From contig CAYRNW010000011.1 in assembly GCA_964425745.1 (NCBI GenBank), positions 1-64,000 on the forward strand: DNA of 64,000 nucleotides, given 5' to 3'. Origin of the DNA: CALCNS01 sp964425745 (GTDB lineage Bacteria; Bacillota; JAAYKD01). The position numbers and the translations under genes are program-made. Below, in pieces: positions 51,437 through 59,449 of this stretch. Each line of letters begins with the position of its first letter. Positions within the stretch are counted from its first letter, which is position 1. The notes under the pieces were generated by a model, which did not search any database, was not told where the DNA came from, and saw nothing but the letters and a program-made list of their open reading frames with translations.

Positions 51437-52795
51437 ATGTTTGATTTACGGGTTAAGAATGCTAATATTGTGACCAGTCAGCGGGTGTATAGTGGTGAGA
51501 TTTATGTAAAGGATGGCAAAATCGCTGCCATCACCGCACCCAACAGTGATCTTCCTGCGAAGCAAACCATCGACGCAGCTTTTCGAGCCGTTTTACCCGG
51601 TGTCATCGACCCTCACGTCCACGCCGGACACGGCACGCCCGAGCGCGAAACCTTTCGCCATGCCTCCGCTGCTGCGGCTGCCGGGGGAGTGACCACCGTT
51701 TTAGAGCAACCCTTATCGGTACCAATAACTGTCACAGCCGAGGCGTTTTTAGAGAAAAAAGCGGCCGCTGAAGCCGATTTCCACGTCGATTTTGGCATCT
51801 GGGGCGGTTTGGTTCCGGGTGCACTCCAAGATATGCCTGCTCTCGCAAAACTCGGTGCAGGGGCCTTTAAAAGCTTTATGTGCCGCTGTTCCAACTATCC
51901 AACCACAAACGATGGCGTGATGCTGGAAGGATTACGCATCCTTGCCACCTTCGGCGGTGTATCCTGCGCTCATGCCGAGAGTGATAGCTTGATTCAAGAG
52001 CTGGTCGACAAATTCAACGCTCAAGATTACCGCGGACCGCAAGCGTTTATCGATAGCCACCCTCCCTACAGCGAAACCGAAGCTGTCTTACGCTACATCT
52101 TCTTGCTTCGTCAAGCCCCCGGTGCCAAAGGGCACATCGCCCACTGCAGCGTGCCGGAAGCGATCCGCGCCGTTCACACCGCCCAACAAGAGGGCATCGA
52201 TATCACCGTGGAAACCTGCCCGCAATACTTAGGCCTCACCCACGCCGACCTTTTTGAACGCGGCGGAGTTGCCAAATGCGATCCCCCCGCTCGATCCGCC
52301 GAAATGCGCGAAGATCTCTGGAAGTGCGTGCTCGATGGCCAAGTCGATATGATTGTCTCCGACCATTCGCCGCACCCGTTCGACCGCAAAGTTGTGCCCA
52401 TGGAACGCTTCACCGACGCTGCCGAAGGTGTGATGGGCTTAGAAACCATGTTACCTGTCGTTTTAGAAGAAGGCGTTTTCCAACGAGGACTTCCTCTTAC
52501 AGCCGTCGCTCGCTTGATGAGTGAAAACCCGGCCAAACGCTTTGGCCTTTGGGGACGCAAAGGTGCTTTGGAAGTGGGATTTGATGCCGATTTCAACCTC
52601 GTCGACCTCAATCGCAGCTGGACTTGTAAAGCTGAAAACATGCATTACCTCAACAAGCACACGCCTTTCGATGGCCGTGAATTCCGTGGACGCATCGACG
52701 CTACTTATATCCGCGGTCAATTGGTCAGTAAAAACCGCGAAATCCAAGTGGAACCCGGCTTCGGCAAATTTTACCCCATGGAGATGAAAGTATGA
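51437..52795 (+). CDS. Dihydropyrimidinase/allantoinase-like amidohydrolase
   Basis: A 452-aa cyclic-amide hydrolase. Two-metal site: VIDPHVHAGHGT (HxH), GAFKSFM (carboxylated Lys), CAHAESD (His), HIAHCSVPEA (His) and MIVSDHSPHP (Asp). This set is shared by hydantoinases, dihydroorotases and allantoinases. The motif around DPHVHAGHGTPERETF and SDHSPHPFDRK resembles allantoinase/hydantoinase more than dihydroorotase. AAGGAGGAATATT precedes the ATG. The racemase gene starts inside its last codons (four-base overlap), which strongly suggests hydantoin-type substrates. Confidence 0.88.
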   Translation: MFDLRVKNANIVTSQRVYSGEIYVKDGKIAAITAPNSDLPAKQTIDAAFRAVLPGVIDPHVHAGHGTPERETFRHASAAAAAGGVTTVLEQPLSVPITVTAEAFLEKKAAAEADFHVDFGIWGGLVPGALQDMPALAKLGAGAFKSFMCRCSNYPTTNDGVMLEGLRILATFGGVSCAHAESDSLIQELVDKFNAQDYRGPQAFIDSHPPYSETEAVLRYIFLLRQAPGAKGHIAHCSVPEAIRAVHTAQQEGIDITVETCPQYLGLTHADLFERGGVAKCDPPARSAEMREDLWKCVLDGQVDMIVSDHSPHPFDRKVVPMERFTDAAEGVMGLETMLPVVLEEGVFQRGLPLTAVARLMSENPAKRFGLWGRKGALEVGFDADFNLVDLNRSWTCKAENMHYLNKHTPFDGREFRGRIDATYIRGQLVSKNREIQVEPGFGKFYPMEMKV

Positions 52796-53466
52796 AAATT
52801 CTGATTATCAACCCCAATTCTGATCACAAAATGACCGCCGATATTCAGCGTAGCGCGCTTGCTTTTGCCGGGAATCGCTTCGAAGTTGAGACCATGCGCA
52901 CTCCCGGTGCACCGAAATTTATCGATACCTACCTCGACACGGCCCTTGCTGTACCCGGAATGTTGCGGCTGATTCGGGAATACGAAGCCCAATTCGATGC
53001 GTTTGTCATCGCTTGTCATTGCGATCCCAATCTCGACCTTTGTAAAGAAGTCACAGCTAAGCCGGTGGTTGGCATTGGCGAAGCATCGATGAAAATGGCC
53101 AGCATGTTGGGACATCGCTTCTCGGTACTATCCACTTCACCCGACTCGGTGCCTAACAAACAAGCTTTGGTGCATCGTTACGGCCTCGACCACACGCTTG
53201 CCTCGGTGCGTGCTCCTCGTAAAGCCACACAAGACCTCAATGATTTGGACCTCTTCCTGCAATTGGGCAAGGAAGCCATACAACTCGATGGAGCCGAGCT
53301 GCTGGTGCTTGGTTGTGCTGGCCTCTGTGAAATGGGTAACACGATGCAATCCCTACTGGGAGTGCCCGTGCTCGATGGTGTGGTCTGCGGACTCATCATC
53401 GCCGAAGGCTTGGTGCGCGCCAATTACACAACCAGTAAAATCGGTCGATACAAAGGAAATCCATAA
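52792..53466 (+). CDS. Hydantoin/Asp-Glu racemase family protein
   Basis: A 224-aa cofactor-independent racemase. The two catalytic cysteines are in FVIACHCDPN and LGCAGLCEMG, and the N-terminal LIINPNSDHKMT is the family start. Hydantoin racemase and allantoin racemase of this family interconvert enantiomers before ring opening. The start overlaps the amidohydrolase stop (ATGA), so the pair is translated together. This is the strongest clue for hydantoin- or allantoin-like substrates in this cluster. Confidence 0.9.
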   Translation: MKILIINPNSDHKMTADIQRSALAFAGNRFEVETMRTPGAPKFIDTYLDTALAVPGMLRLIREYEAQFDAFVIACHCDPNLDLCKEVTAKPVVGIGEASMKMASMLGHRFSVLSTSPDSVPNKQALVHRYGLDHTLASVRAPRKATQDLNDLDLFLQLGKEAIQLDGAELLVLGCAGLCEMGNTMQSLLGVPVLDGVVCGLIIAEGLVRANYTTSKIGRYKGNP

Positions 53467-53490
53467 AATATAGCAAAAAGGAGCGATTCC

Positions 53491-54654
53491 ATGCAGCGAC
53501 CCAACCAACAAACAGCCGACCCGCGCAGGGTCATGAGCGGATTACACTTTCTACTAGGGAATTATGCATTGGTGGAAGGAGCGATCAGCGCCGGCTGTGA
53601 TTTCTTTGCCGGTTACCCTATTACCCCTGCCAATGAGATTTCGGAACGCATGTCACAACGTCTGCCCCAAGTGGGTGGCAGCTTCATGCAGGGCGAAGAT
53701 GAGTTGGCCTCCATTTATGCCTGTGCCGGAGCAGCCTTAGCCGGTGCCAAAGCGATGACCGCAACCGCCAGCGCCGGTTTCAACTACATGCAAGAAGGAT
53801 TAGGGTATTGCTACACCGTGGAAGCCCCCTTGGTAGTGGCTAATGTGATGCGTACCCGTGGTGACAACTACGCCACCCAAAGCGATATCATGCAATTGCG
53901 CCATGGAGCTAGCGGCGATTACGAAGCCATTGTGGTGTGTCCCACTTCGGTGCAAGACCTCTTCGACTACACGATTTGGGCCTTTAATTTGGCCGAAACC
54001 TATCGGAACCCGGTCATTATTGCCTCCGAAACGACCATTGCGCTCATGCGAGAACGGCTGCACATACCGGCAGCGGAGGCTATCCTGTTGCACAATCGGC
54101 GGTATACTGAGAAAACACCAGCAGAGTATTTGCCGTTTGCTGCCGAAGCCAACGCCGCACCCGATATGGCACCTTTGGGCAAGGGCTACAACACGATTTA
54201 CTCGTTGAACCCGCATGATGAAGCGGGCCGGATCGATTGGGACCCGGAGGGGTTTGAGCGGTTGTACAAACGTATCACCGGCAAAATTCGCGAGAACGAG
54301 CCGAAAATCAGCCGCACGCAAGGGTTTTGGTTGGATGATGCAAAGTCGGTGATCATTGCCTATGGTAGTGAAGTGCGGCCGGCAAGGGAAGCAGCGCAGA
54401 TGTTGCGTGAAGAAGGTAAAAAGATCGGCGTGCTGCAGTTGTGCAATGTTTGGCCGGTGCCGGAGGGAGCCATAGCGGAAGTGGCGAGTCAGGTGGGGCA
54501 TATTTTCGCGTTGGAGATGAACCTGGGCAAATATGTGGGTGAGATTCGGCGAGTGGTCAAGGACCGCTGCCCGGTCACTTCGGTTACTAAGAATCGTGGG
54601 CTGGTGCATACGCCCTGGGAAGTTTGCGCAGCGGTTCGGGAGGTGCTGAAATGA
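53491..54654 (+). CDS. korA: 2-oxoacid:ferredoxin oxidoreductase, alpha subunit
   Basis: A 387-aa pyrimidine-binding subunit of a TPP-dependent ferredoxin oxidoreductase. Visible features: GNYALVEGAISAGCDFFAGYPITPANEI, the catalytic Glu region MQGEDELASIYACAGAALAGAKAMTATAS, then a C-terminal domain II with VIIAYGSEVRPAREAAQMLR. It oxidises a 2-oxo acid to acyl-CoA with ferredoxin. Domain order matches KorA/VorB types. AAAAGGAGCG precedes the ATG. The beta-gamma fusion overlaps its stop and a ferredoxin follows, giving a complete four-domain enzyme. Confidence 0.93.
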   Translation: MQRPNQQTADPRRVMSGLHFLLGNYALVEGAISAGCDFFAGYPITPANEISERMSQRLPQVGGSFMQGEDELASIYACAGAALAGAKAMTATASAGFNYMQEGLGYCYTVEAPLVVANVMRTRGDNYATQSDIMQLRHGASGDYEAIVVCPTSVQDLFDYTIWAFNLAETYRNPVIIASETTIALMRERLHIPAAEAILLHNRRYTEKTPAEYLPFAAEANAAPDMAPLGKGYNTIYSLNPHDEAGRIDWDPEGFERLYKRITGKIRENEPKISRTQGFWLDDAKSVIIAYGSEVRPAREAAQMLREEGKKIGVLQLCNVWPVPEGAIAEVASQVGHIFALEMNLGKYVGEIRRVVKDRCPVTSVTKNRGLVHTPWEVCAAVREVLK

Positions 54655-56174
54655 GTGAGAGTGTGAATGTGAAACCGAAAGCGAACCCGAACGCGAAAGC
54701 GAATCCGAATGCGAAAGCAAATCCGAATCGCAAATTTTTGAGAGAAGAGAAGTTACCGCATTTCTTTTGCAGCGGTTGTGGCTGTGGGCAGGTGCTCAAC
54801 TATTTCACCCAGGCGCTTGAGGCGTTGCAGATGGACGTGGAGAAGATGCTAACCATCGGTGGGGTGGGTTGCACGGCGCGAATGCCGGTTTATTTGAAGT
54901 CCGACACCTTTCACGGGGTGCATGGGCGCACTTTGGCCTGGGCAACCGGAGTCAAGCTGCATAATCCAGAGATTCCCATTGTAATTTTCGCAGGCGATGG
55001 CGACCTGGTTTCCATAGGTGGTAACCACTTTATTCATGCGGCAAGGCGGAATCTTGATGTGACGGTGATTATGGTCAATAACCTCAACTTTGCCATGACC
55101 GGAGGGCAAGTGGCGCCAACCACACCGGTGGGGTCCGTGACGATGACAACGCCGTATGGGAACGATGAACCGGCCTTCGATGTGGCGCAGTTGGCCATGG
55201 CGGCGGGTGCCACTCATGTGGAACGCTGGACAACTTCGCGGCCGATTCAATGTGAGCAGGCAATAAGGCGAGCACTGCAGCATAAAGGGTTTAGTCTCAT
55301 TGAGATTGTCAGCCAGTGTCCGACCCATTTTGGCCGTTATGCTTTGAAAAGTGGTGATCCGGGCAAACTTTTGCAGTGGATTCATCAAAATAGCTATTTG
55401 TTGGAACAAGCCGACCGCCTCACCGCGGAAGAAAAGCACAATAAACTCGCTTGCGGCATCTTCCGATTTCAAGGTGGGGACAGTCCCTCATTGAAAAATT
55501 TACAGGGTGGGGACAGTCCCCTCCTTGAAAAAAAGGAGGAAAGAGCTCGTAAACAGCAAGATGATGCCGCTCCCACCACCACATATAACACCGCAGTCGA
55601 CCAAATTTCAACTCTGCCGTACCCTCAACGCATTACCCTTTGCGGTATGGGCGGTCAAGGAATCATCTTAACCTCGGTCCTACTCGGCACCGCTGCGGTC
55701 ACCTTAGCTGGCTTACACGCGGTCCAAACCCAATCCTACGGCAGCGAAGCTCGGGGGGGCCAGTGTCAAGCCGAGCTGATCATCGACCGCGAACCCATTC
55801 TATCGCCTGTGGCACAAAAAAAAGACCTGCTTTTGGCCATGTTTTCAGAAGCATATCACAAGTACATCCCCGATTTGAAAGAGGATGGTGTACTGGTCTA
55901 CGATACCGATTTGGTGCAGCCCGAATCGCGCAAGGGAAAAAGTTACGGAGTGCCGGCAACACAGATGGCTGTGGGTCTCGGTAATCGAATGGCCGCCAAC
56001 ATGGTGATGCTGGGCTTTTTAGCTGAAATGTTCGGTGTTATCAGCGTGGAACATCTGGAACAAGTGGTGATCAGCGAAGTGGATGAACGATTCCGGGAGC
56101 TTGACCTCAACGCAGTTCGCGCGGGAGTCGAATTTGCCGGACAAATCAAAGCGCAGGAAAGGGGAGAAGCATAA
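54651..56174 (+). CDS. 2-oxoacid:ferredoxin oxidoreductase, beta-gamma fusion
   Basis: A 507-aa fusion. Residues ~25-270 are the beta subunit: HFFCSGCGCGQVL, GVGCTARMP and the TPP motif GDGDLVSIGGNHFIHAARRNLD. Residues ~325-500 are the gamma subunit: LCGMGGQGIILTSVLLGTAAV and GSEARGGQCQAELIID. The linker between them (about residues 271-322) is translated from two tandem family 3 repeats (GGDSPSLKN, then GGDSPLLEKK). The N-terminus carries three KANPNA-like hexapeptides from an 18-bp DNA repeat. ATG 54651 overlaps the korA stop. KorB and KorC are usually separate genes. Confidence 0.92.
   Translation: MSESVNVKPKANPNAKANPNAKANPNRKFLREEKLPHFFCSGCGCGQVLNYFTQALEALQMDVEKMLTIGGVGCTARMPVYLKSDTFHGVHGRTLAWATGVKLHNPEIPIVIFAGDGDLVSIGGNHFIHAARRNLDVTVIMVNNLNFAMTGGQVAPTTPVGSVTMTTPYGNDEPAFDVAQLAMAAGATHVERWTTSRPIQCEQAIRRALQHKGFSLIEIVSQCPTHFGRYALKSGDPGKLLQWIHQNSYLLEQADRLTAEEKHNKLACGIFRFQGGDSPSLKNLQGGDSPLLEKKEERARKQQDDAAPTTTYNTAVDQISTLPYPQRITLCGMGGQGIILTSVLLGTAAVTLAGLHAVQTQSYGSEARGGQCQAELIIDREPILSPVAQKKDLLLAMFSEAYHKYIPDLKEDGVLVYDTDLVQPESRKGKSYGVPATQMAVGLGNRMAANMVMLGFLAEMFGVISVEHLEQVVISEVDERFRELDLNAVRAGVEFAGQIKAQERGEA
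54677..54730 (+). repeat. 18-bp in-frame microsatellite-like repeat
   Basis: Three 18-base units of the form AAAGCGAA(C/T)CCGAA(C/T)GCG encode Lys-Ala-Asn-Pro-Asn-Ala. Copy number may vary between strains. Confidence 0.85.
55470..55529. repeat. Tandem family 3 repeats inside a coding linker
   Basis: Two copies of GGTGGGGACAGTCCC(C)TC separated by ATTGAAAAATTTACAG. The complementary single copy is at 29097-29125. They form the beta-gamma linker of the oxidoreductase. Confidence 0.88.
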
Positions 56175-56368
56175 TGGTACATATCGATGAGCGACTCTGC
56201 AAAGGCTGTCGCTTGTGTGTGACAATTTGCCCCAAAAATGTGCTGGCGATGTCGCAACGAGTCAATAAAAAGGGGTATACTGTCGTGGAAGTGGCACACT
56301 CTGAGGCCTGCATCTCCTGCAAACTCTGTGAAAAAACCTGCCCCGACTTTGCCATCTATGTTGAATAA
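56174..56368 (+). CDS. 2[4Fe-4S] ferredoxin subunit
   Basis: A 64-aa ferredoxin. Two clusters are bound by CKGCRLCVTICPKN and CISCKLCEKTCPDF (both CxxCxxCxxxCP). It overlaps the fusion gene by one base and is the delta subunit of the oxidoreductase, passing electrons out to soluble ferredoxin. AAAGGGGAGAAGC precedes the ATG. Confidence 0.95.
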   Translation: MVHIDERLCKGCRLCVTICPKNVLAMSQRVNKKGYTVVEVAHSEACISCKLCEKTCPDFAIYVE

Positions 56369-56371
56369 GGG

Positions 56372-56496
56372 TTGGGGACGGTTCTGTCGATTAAGCTGGG
56401 GACGGTTCTGTCCCCCTGAACTTTGCCATAAAAAAGGAAAAAATCAGGCCGAGAGAACCGTCCCCAAGTCATTGAGGGGAGAGAACCGTCCCCAAA
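56372..56496. repeat. Nested family 1 REP units
   Basis: Two left arms (56372-56388 and 56396-56415) and two right arms (56450-56466 and 56474-56494) are nested around the inner TTTGCCATAAAAAAGG loop. It looks like one unit inside another. It fills the gap between the ferredoxin and the aminotransferase gene and ends six bases before its ribosome site. Confidence 0.92.
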
Positions 56497-56513
56497 TAAA
56501 AGGAGGGTTGCTA

Positions 56514-57713
56514 ATGAAATCCAGTCTTCGATTGCAACAAATATCCGCTTCGGTCACGGTGGCGCTCAATGGAAAAGTGGTAGAAATGAAAGCTCGCGGC
56601 GAGGATCTTGTTGCCCTCAATGCCGGTGAACCTGATTTCCCCACACCTTCACCCATTGTAGAAGCGTGCCGCATTGCCCTCGCTGAAGGCAAAACCAAAT
56701 ATATCAATAATGCGGGTCTACCCGAACTGCGCAAATCCATAGCCCATCGTTTATCGACCGACCACAACGTTCGCTACACCCCACAACAAATCTGCGTTTC
56801 CACCGGTGCCAAGCAAGCCCTTAACAACGCTGTTCTAGCCGTGGTCAACCCTGGACAAGAGGTCATCATCCCTACACCCGCATGGGTCAGCTATGTGGAA
56901 ATCGTTAAATTAGCAGGAGGCGTTCCGGTGTTGGTGCCGAGCAATGAAGTGGATGACTTCCGCCTCGACCTACTTGCCATCCGCCGTGCAATCACCGCCA
57001 GAACCGTTGCTATCTTGATTAACAACCCGCATAATCCCACCGGCGCTGTATACACAAAAGAGGATTTGGTCGAGCTCGCCGACATCGCCTTGGAGCACAA
57101 TCTCTGGGTGATTGCTGACGAAGTTTACGAAAAATTGGTGTATCACGATGCGAATCACACCTGTTTCAGTGGATTGTCGCCCGATGCCTACGGTCGCACC
57201 ATCTTGGTCAACGGTTTTTCCAAGGCCTATTCCATGACCGGATGGCGCTTGGGCTACACTGCTGCCCCCTTATCCCTCGCCGCCGGCATCGATGCACTGC
57301 AAAGTCATATGACCAGCAACGCCACAACCTTCGGCCAATACGGTGCTTTAGAGGCGTTAGAAGTGCGCAATGACAATGGGATAGAGAAGATGCGGCTGCA
57401 ATTTGAGGCTCGCCGGGATTACATGCTCCAGCGTTGGCAGCAAATCCCGAATATTTTTGTTGCTCCTACATCAGGTGCTTTCTACTTTATGCCCAATGTC
57501 TCAGCTTATTTCGGCAAGATGACAGAGGCGGGTAGTGTCATCGAAACCTCGGGGGATCTTTGCACCTATTTGTTGGAAGAAGGCAAGGTAGCGCTTGTGC
57601 CAGGCGAAGCTTTTTATGCACCATATCATTTGCGCGTATCCTACGCCAATTCCATGGAAAACTTACAGCGCGGCATGGACAGAGTCGAAGCTGCACTTGC
57701 AAAATTGAAGTAG
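56514..57713 (+). CDS. Class I aminotransferase (AspC/AAT-like)
   Basis: A 399-aa PLP aminotransferase. The substrate and cofactor landmarks are LNAGEPDFPTP, STGAKQALNNAV, NNPHNPTGAVY, ADEVYEKLVY, the PLP lysine in VNGFSKAYSMTGWRLGY and the terminal Arg in HLRVSYAN. ATG 56514 follows AAAAGGAGGGTTGCTA; a longer in-frame reading back to 56238 crosses the REP and is not real. It converts an amino acid to the 2-oxo acid used by the oxidoreductase upstream, matching a Stickland-like oxidative branch. Confidence 0.92.
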   Translation: MKSSLRLQQISASVTVALNGKVVEMKARGEDLVALNAGEPDFPTPSPIVEACRIALAEGKTKYINNAGLPELRKSIAHRLSTDHNVRYTPQQICVSTGAKQALNNAVLAVVNPGQEVIIPTPAWVSYVEIVKLAGGVPVLVPSNEVDDFRLDLLAIRRAITARTVAILINNPHNPTGAVYTKEDLVELADIALEHNLWVIADEVYEKLVYHDANHTCFSGLSPDAYGRTILVNGFSKAYSMTGWRLGYTAAPLSLAAGIDALQSHMTSNATTFGQYGALEALEVRNDNGIEKMRLQFEARRDYMLQRWQQIPNIFVAPTSGAFYFMPNVSAYFGKMTEAGSVIETSGDLCTYLLEEGKVALVPGEAFYAPYHLRVSYANSMENLQRGMDRVEAALAKLK

Positions 57714-57731
57714 GGAACGAGGTTGGGACAA

Positions 57732-57806
57732 GGTTGGGGACGGTTCTGTCCTCTTTATTTTTTCCAATTTAGTGGCAATTTTCTAGCCGACAGAACCGTC
57801 CCCAAG
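57732..57806. repeat. Family 1 REP unit
   Basis: Left arm GGTTGGGGACGGTTCTGTCC and right arm GACAGAACCGTCCCC, with inner TTTTTTCCAATTTAGTGGCAA. A trailing AGTCCCCAAG echoes the end of an arm. Confidence 0.9.
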
Positions 57807-57869
57807 AATTAGTCCCCAAGAATTTAAGAATCATATTTACCCAAACCATAATAAAAGGAGGAAATATTT

Positions 57870-58301
57870 ATGCGTACAATCGATTCTTTTTCTAAAACTG
57901 TTGGTTCCATGTCTACCTTCAACGAGATGCTTTCTTGCGGTGCCAAAAACCTGGCTCTTGGTGTTCCTGTTTTGGACAAAGCTTTGCGCGACGAGCACAT
58001 GGTATATGCAAAGCAAATCTGTGAAGAAACCGGCACCAAGTGTGTCGAGGAAGACGACCCGTTCCTGACCGATCTTTTCCGGGCATCGCTCAACAAAGAT
58101 AAATACAACATTCTCTTTTATAAGGATGAGTTCTATCTTAATGCATACTATCACCTCAAAGCACGAAAAAAAGCGTTGGTCGAGTCGGGGAACTATTCGG
58201 GCGAAGCTCGATATATGATCGCCTACGACTTTGGTAAATTACTCAGCTATACCGATGAAGCCATCCACCGCATGATTGCGGCTTGCGTAGATCGAGAGTA
58301 A
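57870..58301 (+). CDS. Uncharacterised 143-aa protein
   Basis: A soluble protein with clear coding signals: AAAAGGAGGAAATATTT precedes the ATG and codon usage matches its neighbours. It begins RTIDSFSKTVGSMSTFNEML and is mostly helical (ARKKALVESGNYSGEARYMIA). It contains three Cys and one strand-like YNILFYKDEFYLNAYYHL stretch. I do not recognise its family. Its place between the aminotransferase and the PAS-AraC regulator, boxed by two REP units, suggests a link to the catabolic cluster or to its regulator. Confidence 0.7.
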   Translation: MRTIDSFSKTVGSMSTFNEMLSCGAKNLALGVPVLDKALRDEHMVYAKQICEETGTKCVEEDDPFLTDLFRASLNKDKYNILFYKDEFYLNAYYHLKARKKALVESGNYSGEARYMIAYDFGKLLSYTDEAIHRMIAACVDRE

Positions 58302-58349
58302 AAATAGAGGTAATTTTTTTGTGAATTCTTGGATATTCTCAATCTCGTC

Positions 58350-58424
58350 CTTGGGGACGGTTCTATCGACCGTTTTTTTGCCACTAAACTGGTAAAAATC
58401 GAGGGGAGAGAACCGTCCCCAAGA
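58350..58424. repeat. Family 1 REP unit
   Basis: Left arm CTTGGGGACGGTTCTATC and right arm GAGGGGAGAGAACCGTCCCC, with inner TTTTTTTGCC and TGGTAAAAATC. It lies between the unknown gene and the regulator. Confidence 0.92.
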
Positions 58425-58562
58425 AGAAATCCAAGAAGAATTCCAAATCGAAATCCGGTGTCAAATGTGTCAAGTGGATATGTTGACAAGCGCGACGCTG
58501 CCCAAAACTATCCTGTCAATACAAATGCTTTACAGATAAAACGTCGTCAGAGGGGGATTTTA

Positions 58563-59306
58563 ATGTCCGATTCAGGCCTCCCATTTGTCGTTCCAAAAGC
58601 TGAAGATTTTAAAAACCTGATTGAACAATTCCCATTTCCTGTACAAATTTTCTCCCTCGATGGAACCGCTCGCTATATCAACAAAGCCTGTCTCGATTTG
58701 ATTGGTATCCTCACTGTTGAATCGCATATCGGGCATTATAACGTTTTTCGAGACCCGATTGTCACTCAACATCACGCTGAAGAAGAGATCAAGCGCGTGC
58801 TCAGTGGGGATGTTGTGGTCTTGACCGATTTTATGGCGAGTTATCGCGAAATGATGAAACATTTCAAGGTGGCTGATCGCGATGTTTCCGGAATCAGCTC
58901 CGATATATTCAATTTCCCGATTTATAACGAAGATGGTAGCATGGACTATTTTGCCTCGGTTTTTGTGATTCGCACACTTTACAAAGGCAATGAGGAGGTT
59001 GCTCGGGTTCGTCAGTATTTGCAAGAGCACTGGTTAGAACCCTATGATTCAACACAAATCGCCAATCTCGCACGCTTGAGCAAATCGCACTTTTCTAAAC
59101 TCTTCAAAAAGCAGGTTGGGGTGACGCCCTACCAATATTATATCGATCTCAAAATCAACAACTTGAAGTCAAAACTCCTGGAACCCAACTTGTCGGTAGC
59201 ACAAGCGTTTGCGGAATGCAATTTAGATTATAATGGCCATTATGCCAAATTGTTTCGAGATAAAGTGGGGGTTTCACCCTCGGAATATCGCCACAAACCG
59301 GTATAA
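58563..59306 (+). CDS. PAS-domain AraC-family regulator
   Basis: A 247-aa regulator. Residues ~10-130 are a PAS-like sensor (LIEQFPFPVQIFSLDGTARYINKACLDLIG). Residues ~145-245 are an AraC DNA-binding domain with two helix-turn-helices: DSTQIANLARLSKSHFSKLFKKQVGVTPYQYYIDLKI and LSVAQAFAECNLDYNGHYAKLFRDKVGVSPSEYR. ATG 58563 follows AGAGGGGGATTTTA; the longer frame through the REP is rejected. It is the likely local regulator of the 48.7-58 kb catabolic genes, sensing a small molecule. Confidence 0.9.
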   Translation: MSDSGLPFVVPKAEDFKNLIEQFPFPVQIFSLDGTARYINKACLDLIGILTVESHIGHYNVFRDPIVTQHHAEEEIKRVLSGDVVVLTDFMASYREMMKHFKVADRDVSGISSDIFNFPIYNEDGSMDYFASVFVIRTLYKGNEEVARVRQYLQEHWLEPYDSTQIANLARLSKSHFSKLFKKQVGVTPYQYYIDLKINNLKSKLLEPNLSVAQAFAECNLDYNGHYAKLFRDKVGVSPSEYRHKPV

Positions 59307-59353
59307 GACGATGAAGCAGATCATTAAATTAATTTACATTAAAATTACTTTAC

Positions 59354-59396
59354 AAAAAAAAGGAAGCCACCATCAAAAGTGGACTTCCTTTTTTCG
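59354..59396 (+). terminator. Intrinsic terminator
   Basis: Stem AAGGAAG-CCAC with GTGG-CTTCCTT around ATCAAAA, with a T-run after and an A-run before. It may serve both strands. Confidence 0.85.
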
Positions 59397-59404
59397 TTGT
59401 AGAG

Positions 59405-59446
59405 CAGCCGATTTCGCACGAGGGGTCTGACCCCTCTGCGAAATTA
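59405..59446. repeat. Family 2 palindrome, paired ends
   Basis: ATTTCGCACGAG and CTCTGCGAAATT flank GGGGTCTGACCCC, the mirror order of the 49461 copy. It abuts the stop of the large SLH gene. Confidence 0.88.
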
Positions 59447-59449
59447 ACG

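Noticed and set aside
53800..54720. 306-codon open frame on the minus strand
   Set aside because: It mirrors korA. Its peptide is low-complexity (Ser/His repeats) and it has no ribosome site, whereas the plus strand encodes a clear KorA.
56238..56513. N-terminal extension of the aminotransferase frame
   Set aside because: It runs through the ferredoxin gene in another frame and through the REP region. The ATG at 56514 has a strong ribosome site and matches the family start.
58329..58562. N-terminal extension of the PAS-AraC regulator
   Set aside because: It is translated REP sequence (GREPSPRR) with no family match. ATG 58563 has a good ribosome site.
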